DNA from: Clostridia bacterium
GTDB lineage: Bacteria; Bacillota; Clostridia; Christensenellales; UBA3700
DNA length: 11,143 nucleotides
Reading direction: 5' to 3'
Assembly (NCBI GenBank): GCA_900772745.1
Contig: CAAGRV010000019.1
Coordinates: 1 to 11,143, forward strand
Of the stretch, positions 1 through 5,867 are shown in pieces (position 1 is the stretch's first letter; each line of letters opens with the position of its first letter). The notes under the pieces are model-generated. The model did not search any database. It was not told the DNA's origin and worked only from the letters and a program-made list of their open reading frames with translations. Both the position numbers and the translations under genes were made by a program.

Positions 1-451
1 AACACTCATAACCAAGGGTATGTACTGACTGCTCCAAAAAGTCAAATAGGAGCTTTTTTACCTCTTCGCTCTCTAATCTTTTGAGATTGTTCAACGTCCT
101 CAACGCATTGACGAAAAGTTCGTTGTCATATTGACCTTCGAGCTGTGTTTTGTCGAGGATTTCGACCACTGTCATAGCGGCATAAAACTTCTCTATGTCG
201 CTAGACAAATCGAAAAAGCTGTCCAAACAATCACAGCCAGTCAATGTATATCTATTGTTTTTTACAGAAAAATAATAATGTCCAAAGCACAATGGCGCAA
301 CGGCATATTTTAGTTTTGCCTTAGGTGACTTACAACCTTTGGCGGTCGCCAAAATTTTGCCCTTTCCTGCACAATACAGCGTGATAAGTTTGTCATTTTC
401 TTTATAGTCTATGCTCTTCAAACACAAACATTCCCTGTCAAAATATTCCAT
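1..451 (-). CDS. recO: DNA repair protein RecO (5' part, runs off the window)
   Basis: RecO is a recombination mediator that anneals single strands and helps load RecA in the RecFOR pathway. Translating from the ATG at 451 gives 150 codons open to the window edge, so about the first 60% of a usual 240-260 residue protein is present. The N-terminal OB-fold segment is recognisable: residues 11-24 read LKSIDYKENDKLIT, followed by a GKI(L)ATAKG block near residues 31-39 and a YTLTGCD strand near 68-74. The helical second half begins around residue 85; the C-terminal portion is outside the window. The ATG shares one base with the yqzL stop (TAATG), which implies translational coupling. A GAGAG sequence upstream could be the ribosome binding site. 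Position after era and yqzL is the same as in Bacillus, which supports the call. Confidence 0.93.
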   Translation of the reverse strand, partial: MEYFDRECLCLKSIDYKENDKLITLYCAGKGKILATAKGCKSPKAKLKYAVAPLCFGHYYFSVKNNRYTLTGCDCLDSFFDLSSDIEKFYAAMTVVEILDKTQLEGQYDNELFVNALRTLNNLKRLESEEVKKLLFDFLEQSVHTLGYEC

Positions 452-552
452 TACTTACTCTCTTCGTCTTCCATTGCTTTGAACATCATATAATAATTGA
501 CTTGTCCTGTTTCGGCGAACAACTTCCACAAAATTTCTTTGGCGTCTTGCAT
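451..552 (-). CDS. yqzL: YqzL-like small protein
   Basis: This is a 33-residue protein of the YqzL family, whose function is not known. It reads MQDAKEILWKLF, then AETGQVNYYMMFK, then a short acidic tail. The W-K-x-F, E-T-G and Y...(F)K positions fit what I recall of the family, and the B. subtilis member also lies between era and recO. The start is firm: an AGGAGG at 558-563 sits 5 bases from the ATG and is the strongest ribosome binding site in the window. The stop overlaps the recO start by one base, so one plausible role for the gene is to deliver ribosomes to recO. That role is inference. At 33 residues it is slightly shorter than the Bacillus protein, which has roughly 40-50 residues. 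Confidence 0.85.
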   Translation of the reverse strand: MQDAKEILWKLFAETGQVNYYMMFKAMEDEESK

Positions 553-554
553 AG

Positions 555-563
555 TCACCTCCT
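555..563 (-). promoter_or_regulatory. Strong Shine-Dalgarno of yqzL
   Basis: On the minus strand the sequence AGGAGGTGA lies 2 bases before the ATG at 552, with AGGAGG at 563-558. It is a near-perfect match to the 16S anti-Shine-Dalgarno and it fixes the start of a gene short enough to be missed. The era-yqzL gap (553-620, 68 bases) is the longest non-coding stretch inside the yqfC-recO cluster. No convincing terminator hairpin is seen in it. Confidence 0.8.
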
Positions 564-620
564 ATGTAAGTTGTGCGCAAACAAGTCAAAAATATTCATA
601 CGTATTTAGTTTTTGGCGTC

Positions 621-1514
621 TTAGATATCTTTTGGATTGTAACCAAGCTCGTTGAGCACGCCGTCTTTATCTCTCCAATTTTCTTTGACTTTTACGAACA
701 ATGTCAAGAAAACTTTGCCATCTACCAACTTCTCCATATCTAGGCGTGACTTGGTAGAAATTTGTTTGATCATCTCTCCGCCCTTGCCTATGACAATGGA
801 CTTGTGCGCTTTTTTCTCACAAATAATGTCCGCATATATGTCATAAATGCCGTTTTCTCTCTGTGAAAATCTGGTCACTACCACGCCAATTCCGTAAGGA
901 ATTTCGTCGCTTAGCAACTTCAAAGCCTTTTCTCTGACAATCTCGCTGGCGATAAATCTCATCGTCTTGTCCGTGTACATATCTCTGTCAAAATATGCAA
1001 CGCCCTCTGGCATATTGTCCAGTATAGCTTTGCGTACCATATCACAATTTTTGCCCGTCCTTGCGCTGATAGGAATAATAGCTGTGATGCCTTGGATATC
1101 TTTCAAAGCCTCTATTCTTTCCACAATTGCACTCTCTTCCACTTCGTCGCACTTGTTGATGAGTACAAAAAATGGCACGCCCTCTTTGGCAAACTTGTTG
1201 ATATATTCCATATCGTGGTCGTCAAGTTTTTTGTCGCAAGATATGATATAAATGTACTCGTCCACTCCGTCAACGGCACTGGTCACGCTCTTCATCATAT
1301 ACTCTGACAAAGCGTTCTTTGGCTTGTGCACACCTGGGCTGTCCACGAACACAACTTGATAATCTTCGCCATTCATAATGCCGAAAATTTTGTTGCGGGT
1401 GGTCTGTGGTTTCCAGCTCACAATAGAAACTTTTGCGCCAACCATCGTGTTGACAAAAGTTGATTTTCCTACGTTTGGTTTTCCTACTATTGATACAAAT
1501 CCTGATTTGAACAT
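621..1514 (-). CDS. era: GTPase Era (30S ribosomal subunit assembly)
   Basis: Era is a GTPase that binds the 3' end of 16S rRNA and acts in late 30S maturation, at the membrane and in the cytoplasm. The protein has 297 residues, the normal family length. The G domain shows G1 GKPNVGKST (residues 11-19), the effector stretch KPQTTRNKI (35-43), G3 DSPG (58-61), G4 NKCD (120-123) and G5 SAR (150-152). The C-terminal KH RNA-binding domain carries GKGG at 243-246 and the typical W-R...LNELGY end at 280-292. The residue before KPQTTR is Trp where Asp is common, a mild departure. The start lies one base after the ybeY stop. GAGAG at 1521-1525, inside the end of ybeY, serves as its ribosome binding site. 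It is therefore translated as part of the cluster. Confidence 0.98.
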   Translation of the reverse strand: MFKSGFVSIVGKPNVGKSTFVNTMVGAKVSIVSWKPQTTRNKIFGIMNGEDYQVVFVDSPGVHKPKNALSEYMMKSVTSAVDGVDEYIYIISCDKKLDDHDMEYINKFAKEGVPFFVLINKCDEVEESAIVERIEALKDIQGITAIIPISARTGKNCDMVRKAILDNMPEGVAYFDRDMYTDKTMRFIASEIVREKALKLLSDEIPYGIGVVVTRFSQRENGIYDIYADIICEKKAHKSIVIGKGGEMIKQISTKSRLDMEKLVDGKVFLTLFVKVKENWRDKDGVLNELGYNPKDI

Positions 1515-1515
1515 A

Positions 1516-1992
1516 TTATTCTCTCACTATTCCTATTGATGTCAAAATTTTTTCTTCGTGCTCTCTCATCACGACTTTGTCTTTTTCTTCGATATGGTCA
1601 AAGCCCATCAAGTGCAACAAGCCGTGCAACAACAAATACCCGCATTCTCTTTGGTAGCTGTGTCCGTACTCCAAAGCTTGCTCCTTAGCTCGCTTTTCGC
1701 AAAGCATAATGTCGCCCAACATAACGTTGCCACTCTCCCAATCTATATCATCTTGATAATTGTCCTTGTCGAACGGGAAAGTCATCTCAATGGTCGGAAA
1801 ACTGAGCACGTCCGTCACCTTGTCAATACCACGAGTAGCTTTGTTTACGCTTTGGATAGTGTCTTCGTCAACTACGCTGACTTCTATCTCGAACTGGTCA
1901 TCTAGCCCAAAATATCCTAGCGTTGCGCCATAGATTTTGTCCAAAAACTCCTTGTCAATGTCAGAGCCTACTTCATCATAAAGACTTATCAT
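1516..1992 (-). CDS. ybeY: Endoribonuclease YbeY (rRNA maturation factor)
   Basis: YbeY is a metal-dependent single-strand endoribonuclease involved in 16S rRNA 3'-end maturation and ribosome quality control. The 158-residue form shows the zinc-binding signature HGLLHLMGFDH at 123-133, with ligands H123, H127 and H133. It also has the conserved TDVLSFP block at 60-66 and GNVMLGDI at 88-95. The reading frame is open further upstream to an ATG at 2058. The start at 1992 is preferred because an AAAGGAA lies at 2001-2007, because the protein then begins at the usual family position, and because this ATG overlaps the pgpH stop by one base (TAATG). The gene ends one base before era. In B. subtilis dgkA and cdd lie between these two genes; here they are absent. 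Confidence 0.97.
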   Translation of the reverse strand: MISLYDEVGSDIDKEFLDKIYGATLGYFGLDDQFEIEVSVVDEDTIQSVNKATRGIDKVTDVLSFPTIEMTFPFDKDNYQDDIDWESGNVMLGDIMLCEKRAKEQALEYGHSYQRECGYLLLHGLLHLMGFDHIEEKDKVVMREHEEKILTSIGIVRE

Positions 1993-3425
1993 TATCTTCT
2001 TTCCTTTGCTTTGTTGTAGTCGATACGTTTGTGCAACATTGTTGGAATTATGTTGCAAATTGTTTGCTTGATAACTACCATATCGTTGATAGTCAAGTCG
2101 CAGTTGTCGAATTGTCCGTCGAGCATTTTGTCTTTGATAACCCCGCCAACAATCTCTTCGAGCTCGTCTTGGCTAGATGGAGTCTTGGTACGGAACAATG
2201 CCTCGCACACGTCGCAAATCATAACGATTGCGCTGTATTTGGTGGTTGGGAGTGGTCCGTCATAGCGGTATTCGTCCATATCCAATTCTCCTTCGGTGAT
2301 AACCTTGGCTTTGAGATAAAAATACATAACTGGCGTGTCGCCGTGGTGTTCGAGAGCTGCTTTGACAACCTCTTCTGGCATACGATATTGTCGCAAAATC
2401 TCTGCGCCGTTGGCTACGTGACGAGTAATCATATTGGCAGAAACTTCTGGGATAAGCTCGTCGTGCGGATTGTATCCGTCAGTTTGGTTTTCGACGAAAA
2501 ACTTTGGATTTTTGATTTTGCCAATGTCGTGGAAACATGCGCAAGCCCTTGCCATAAATGGATTGATACCAATAGCAATGGCGCAATTTTCTGCCAAATT
2601 GGATACTACCATTGAGTGATTGAACGTGCCTGACGCCTCTTCTCTCAACTTCTTCAACAACGGATTGTTGAACGAGCAAACTTCCGCCAACTTAAAGTCT
2701 GTCCAAATGCGGAACACAATCTCATAAATTGGGAGCATAATGGTAAATGCCGCAATGGAAATCATACTGCCCATAAAACATTCGAGAAATGCTTTGATGC
2801 CGAATCTCCAACTGTCAGTATATCCAAATCCAATCAAAAATCCAAGCGGTGCAACGGCAACTGCCACCAAAATTGTACCCCAAGTAAGTTTGAAACGATT
2901 GTAGCCTCTACGGATAAGGAAAATCATAAATATGCCAGTAAGTAGTGCTATCGCTATGCCCAAAATGTTGTGAACAGAATATGTTGGGCTGGCGATAATG
3001 TCGAGCATAATAACTGCCGCTGCCGACGTAATCGAACTCATAATACCCAATCTTTGGCATAGCATAAGCGTAATCATCAATGCGCTGTACGCAATAGTCA
3101 TAGCATAATCAATACCCAAAGCATACAAGCCAGTCGATGACAAAATGGTAATCACCATAGTCGAAAATGCAATTACTGTGCCTTTGAGTAGCGAGCACTC
3201 AATGTCCTTATCTTTGTTGAGAATGTATTTGATATACAAAAACATTGTCAAAAAGCATATAAAAATTCCTACTGCTGTGGGCAAAGTAAGTTTGTACAAA
3301 AGTATTGCTTTGAATGATTTTTGGAGCATCATCACCCCGAAAATGGAGGTGAGCAATGCCACCGCAAACAAACTGGACAAGTATGCTATCCACATTCCCT
3401 TGGTCAGTTTTATGTTATTTTTCAT
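1992..3425 (-). CDS. pgpH: PgpH-type membrane HD phosphodiesterase (c-di-AMP), lacking the extracellular domain
   Basis: This is a 477-residue member of the 7TM-HD family (YqfF/PgpH), which hydrolyses cyclic di-AMP on the cytoplasmic side of the membrane. About eight hydrophobic segments lie between residues 12 and 238. The catalytic HD domain follows: H270, H299-D300 (FHDIGK), H336, the pair H360-H361 and D405 are all present with family-like spacing, and KFFVENQ at 308-314 matches the family. Canonical members have about 700 residues because a 7TMR-HDED extracellular domain of roughly 200 residues follows the first helix. Here only about 15 residues separate segment 1 from segment 2, so that domain is missing while catalysis looks intact. 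The start at 3425 has AAAGGAG at 3432-3438; an in-frame ATG at 3482 lies deep inside phoH and is less likely. It overlaps phoH by 11 bases and ybeY by one. Confidence 0.9.
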   Translation of the reverse strand: MKNNIKLTKGMWIAYLSSLFAVALLTSIFGVMMLQKSFKAILLYKLTLPTAVGIFICFLTMFLYIKYILNKDKDIECSLLKGTVIAFSTMVITILSSTGLYALGIDYAMTIAYSALMITLMLCQRLGIMSSITSAAAVIMLDIIASPTYSVHNILGIAIALLTGIFMIFLIRRGYNRFKLTWGTILVAVAVAPLGFLIGFGYTDSWRFGIKAFLECFMGSMISIAAFTIMLPIYEIVFRIWTDFKLAEVCSFNNPLLKKLREEASGTFNHSMVVSNLAENCAIAIGINPFMARACACFHDIGKIKNPKFFVENQTDGYNPHDELIPEVSANMITRHVANGAEILRQYRMPEEVVKAALEHHGDTPVMYFYLKAKVITEGELDMDEYRYDGPLPTTKYSAIVMICDVCEALFRTKTPSSQDELEEIVGGVIKDKMLDGQFDNCDLTINDMVVIKQTICNIIPTMLHKRIDYNKAKERR

Positions 3426-4380
3426 CTGTATCTCCTTTGTTGGTTGCATATCTTTCATAAGCTTTGACAATAGTTTGGACAAGATTGTGTCTTACAATGT
3501 CTTTTGCTTTCAAGTGTACAATTTCTATGTCGTCTATGCCCGCCAGCACTTTGCTAGCTTGGACAAGACCGCTCATACGGCTGTTGGGCAAGTCTATCTG
3601 GGTAATATCGCCCGTCACAATAATCTTGCTACCCTCGCCCATACGAGTCAAAAACATTTTCATTTGTTCGTGAGTGGTGTTCTGTGCCTCGTCCAAAATG
3701 ATGAACGCATTGGACAGCGTTCTGCCACGCATATAAGCTAGTGGCGCAACTTCTATCACACCACGCTCTATCAAGCGATTGTAGCCTTCTAGTCCGAACA
3801 TTTCTTGCAAAGCGTCGAATAGCGGTCTTAGATATGGATCAACCTTTGCGCCCAAGTCGCCTGGCAAAAAGCCCAACTTTTCGCCCGCTTCGACAGCTGG
3901 ACGAGTGAGAATAATCTTCTCGACCAACTTGTTCTTGTACGCTACCGCTGCCATCGCAACTGCAAGATATGTCTTGCCTGTGCCGGCTGGTCCTATGCCG
4001 AATACAATGCTGTTGGATTTGATTGCTTTGAGATAACGAGCTTGTCCATAAGTCTTGGCTTTGATTTGTTTGCCTTTGATAGTAGTAGCTACCACCCTCA
4101 TCAAGTCTTCGATGCGGTCAAAGTCGTCATTGTCCACCATATCGGTCACAAAGTCAATAAAGTTTTTGTTGATTACATTGTTCTTTGCAAGGTCAAGCAA
4201 ATGCAAAATTACATTTTCGGCTCTGTCAATTTCTTCTTGTCCACCGATGATAGACAAAGTACTGCCGAACAATCTAATTCCTACGTTGAACGCCTCTCGC
4301 ATATATTCGAGATTTTCGTCACGCACTCCGCATAGAGCGATTGCATCTTGCAAATCTTGTATCTCAATTATCTTTTCGAT
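3415..4380 (-). CDS. phoH: PhoH family ATPase (start codon uncertain)
   Basis: PhoH-like proteins are P-loop ATPases linked to RNA metabolism; the precise substrate is not known. The Walker A motif GPAGTGKT is at 3993-3970 and the Walker B FIILDE is about 90 residues later, followed by the family-typical AQN. An N-terminal KH-like segment precedes the ATPase core. The start is unusual. The first standard start codon in frame is TTG at 4353, giving 312 residues with a weak ribosome binding site. Recognisable family sequence continues upstream: IEKIIEIQDLQDAIALCG resembles the common MEKxIEL opening. The matching first codon would be ATC at 4380, 9 bases after an AGGGGG that overlaps the yqfD end. 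I give 4380 as the outer limit; 4353 is the conservative start. The gene follows yqfD by a few bases and its 3' end overlaps pgpH. Confidence 0.93.
   Translation of the reverse strand: MEKIIEIQDLQDAIALCGVRDENLEYMREAFNVGIRLFGSTLSIIGGQEEIDRAENVILHLLDLAKNNVINKNFIDFVTDMVDNDDFDRIEDLMRVVATTIKGKQIKAKTYGQARYLKAIKSNSIVFGIGPAGTGKTYLAVAMAAVAYKNKLVEKIILTRPAVEAGEKLGFLPGDLGAKVDPYLRPLFDALQEMFGLEGYNRLIERGVIEVAPLAYMRGRTLSNAFIILDEAQNTTHEQMKMFLTRMGEGSKIIVTGDITQIDLPNSRMSGLVQASKVLAGIDDIEIVHLKAKDIVRHNLVQTIVKAYERYATNKGDTDEK
3432..3438 (-). promoter_or_regulatory. Shine-Dalgarno that sets the pgpH start
   Basis: AAAGGAG on the minus strand lies 6 bases before the ATG at 3425. It sits inside the last codons of phoH. 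It supports a 477-residue PgpH over the form starting at 3482, which would need 68 bases of overlap with phoH. Confidence 0.75.
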
Positions 4381-4385
4381 AGGTC

Positions 4386-5522
4386 TTATCCCCCTACATT
4401 TATTGGCATCTCTATTTCATAGTATATATCTAATATATATATTTTGTCTAGCTTTTTTTGAAAATTCCACGTGCGAATAGGCATAGCGCTCTCTTCTAAG
4501 TCCGCCAAAATGTCCATTTGAGCGTTGTCAATTTGGCTTTGGATATATCTTTCGTCTACTTTTGATTTGGCATATTTTACTTCGTGATAAGTCGTCTTGG
4601 TATATTTCAGCGGAAAAAAACTGCCAAACACACAGCTTGTGCTCGTCGTTTGATAGTGCTCATAATCGGGCTGTTTTTGTTTTTTCCACTCCCAACCGAA
4701 TATGGATATACCTACCCTCGTTGTGCTCTCGCCCGTCGGCACTGCCTCGACATAATCCTCAGGCAAACTCACTCGCTTGCTCTTCCACACTCTTCCATAT
4801 ACCACACCGCTTGCTTTGACAGGCTGACGAACATTGGCGGGATCTTCGGGATTGCCCAAATCAATATATCCATCAATGAGCACTTGTCCTTTGCGCACTC
4901 TCTCGCCCGCTTTGACAACCGCCGTACCACTGCTGACCAACACTCTCTCGACAATGCAATCGCAACTCGCAACAATTTTGTCATACTCGGCAGGTTGGAC
5001 GGGCTCTTCGTGCTGTTCTTGCACGGATATATTCAGTTTGCTCCCTATCATACTAATATCCACAAAAGCTACATTGTTTATTCTCTCCAAAATAGTTTTT
5101 TCTAGCATTTTGCTGTCCAATTTTTTCTTGGAGAATGCTCTATCCAGTCCTTGCTCGACAATTATTTTTTCCACAGCCTTTTGAGTCATTGGACTTGGAG
5201 CGTCCACCTCTACCCAATAGCAAAAACTGCACAAAAATATGGTGACAAAAATATACAAAATAGTCCAAAAACCCAATACAAGTTGACCAAATGCAAATTT
5301 TCGGACAGTGCTTTTGTCCCTTTTGGAGATGACTTGATATTGGATATTTTTGTTCTCTAAGCACTCTATACACTTGCCAACATTGTCCTCTCTCACCTCG
5401 AAAGTCAAATATTTTTCGCTCTTAGTAACACAATGCAACTGCGTTCCCCGCTCTCGCAAAGTGTTGATAAGTCGCTCGCTATTTAGTCTGTCCGTCCTGA
5501 TGATTGCTTTGTCAATTTTCAT
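4386..5522 (-). CDS. yqfD: Sporulation protein YqfD
   Basis: YqfD is a membrane protein needed for sporulation in Bacillus, made in the mother cell; its molecular role is unknown. The 378-residue length is close to the family norm of about 400. A cytoplasmic N-terminal part of about 80 residues is followed by one membrane segment at roughly 80-104 (LVLGFWTILYIFVTIFLCSF). A large part on the other side follows, containing the family's lipoyl-like stretch near residues 184-220 (SCDCIVERVLVSSG, then GERVRKGQVLIDGYI). The start ATG overlaps the yqfC stop by four bases (ATGA) and has GGAG at 5531-5534. The 3' end is AT-rich with several ATA codons and appears to contain a promoter for the genes that follow. 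Confidence 0.94.
   Translation of the reverse strand: MKIDKAIIRTDRLNSERLINTLRERGTQLHCVTKSEKYLTFEVREDNVGKCIECLENKNIQYQVISKRDKSTVRKFAFGQLVLGFWTILYIFVTIFLCSFCYWVEVDAPSPMTQKAVEKIIVEQGLDRAFSKKKLDSKMLEKTILERINNVAFVDISMIGSKLNISVQEQHEEPVQPAEYDKIVASCDCIVERVLVSSGTAVVKAGERVRKGQVLIDGYIDLGNPEDPANVRQPVKASGVVYGRVWKSKRVSLPEDYVEAVPTGESTTRVGISIFGWEWKKQKQPDYEHYQTTSTSCVFGSFFPLKYTKTTYHEVKYAKSKVDERYIQSQIDNAQMDILADLEESAMPIRTWNFQKKLDKIYILDIYYEIEMPINVGG
4421..4450 (-). promoter_or_regulatory. Candidate sigma-A promoter inside yqfD, serving phoH onwards
   Basis: On the minus strand TAGACA (4450-4445) and TATACT (4426-4421) are separated by 18 bases. Each hexamer matches the consensus at five of six positions, and a run of seven A lies just upstream, like an UP element. 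Transcription would start near 4414, about 35-60 bases before phoH. The region is very AT-rich, so a chance match is possible. Confidence 0.45.
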
Positions 5523-5779
5523 ACTTGTATCTCCACGTTTTGGATATCGCCTTGGACAATCATATCATTGGCGGAACAAGTGACAATGCGAAAATTTTTG
5601 CCAACAAGCACCAAAACTTTCTTGCCAACACGCACTTTGACTAGCTCGCTCGTAAAGGTCACAATGCCGTTGTGCCCCTCTATCACCGTCATATCGTCAA
5701 AGATAGTGACTTTGTTGCCCAATACGTTTTCGCCAATCGTATGCTCGACCAATTTGCACAATTCTTCTTTGTACGCCAT
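5519..5779 (-). CDS. yqfC: Sporulation protein YqfC (YabP/YqfC family)
   Basis: This is an 86-residue member of the YabP/YqfC family, small beta-rich proteins of the sporulation programme. YqfC is usually paired with YqfD, as here. The central GIVTFTSELVKVRVGKK (residues 38-54), the following VLVGKNFRI, and the closing IVQGDIQNVEI match the family pattern. Its ribosome binding site is AGGTGA just before the ATG at 5779. It is the first gene of the cluster, lying 45 bases downstream of the dnaB terminator, so its promoter must sit in that gap or upstream readthrough must supply it. In Bacillus yqfC and yqfD belong to the sigma-E regulon. Confidence 0.92.
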   Translation of the reverse strand: MAYKEELCKLVEHTIGENVLGNKVTIFDDMTVIEGHNGIVTFTSELVKVRVGKKVLVLVGKNFRIVTCSANDMIVQGDIQNVEIQV

Positions 5780-5793
5780 AATTCACCTATTAG

Positions 5794-5822
5794 AGCTTAT
5801 GACGTACTCCGCCCAAATACAA
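5794..5822 (-). promoter_or_regulatory. Possible yqfC promoter (weak)
   Basis: The only room for a yqfC promoter is the gap between the dnaB terminator and the gene. TTGTAT (5822-5817) and TAAGCT (5799-5794) are 17 bases apart but the second is a poor -10. The same place reads CATAAGCT (5801-5794), which partly resembles a sigma-E/sigma-K -10. A mother-cell promoter would fit the gene's role, but the -35 match is poor. I cannot decide between the two readings. Confidence 0.25.
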
Positions 5823-5823
5823 C

Positions 5824-5852
5824 CAAAAAATAAGACTGACAATCGTCAGTCT
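5824..5852 (-). terminator. Intrinsic terminator of dnaB
   Basis: On the minus strand an 8-base-pair perfect stem (AGACTGAC / GTCAGTCT, 5852-5845 and 5840-5833) with a 4-base loop is followed by TTATTTTTTG. It lies 15 bases after the dnaB stop and separates dnaB from the yqfC cluster. Confidence 0.88.
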
Positions 5853-5867
5853 ATCTTGTTTTACCAA

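Noticed and set aside
131..313. A 60-codon open frame on the plus strand in the left end
   Set aside because: It is antisense to recO, which continues open to the window edge and matches the family; the plus-strand product is not recognisable.
538..622. An 11-base direct repeat (TTTGGCGTCTT at 538-548 and 612-622) flanking the era-yqzL gap
   Set aside because: One copy encodes the start of YqzL and the other overlaps the era stop. There is no element between them, no target-site features and no longer similarity, so it is most likely chance.
1993..2058. Extended YbeY N terminus starting at 2058
   Set aside because: The 22 extra residues are the out-of-frame reading of the pgpH end; the ATG at 1992 matches the usual family start and the coupled stop/start.
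1923..2615. A 230-codon open frame on the plus strand
   Set aside because: It lies antisense to pgpH and ybeY, whose conserved HD and zinc motifs are read on the other strand. The plus-strand translation has no recognisable domain and no ribosome binding site that I can see.
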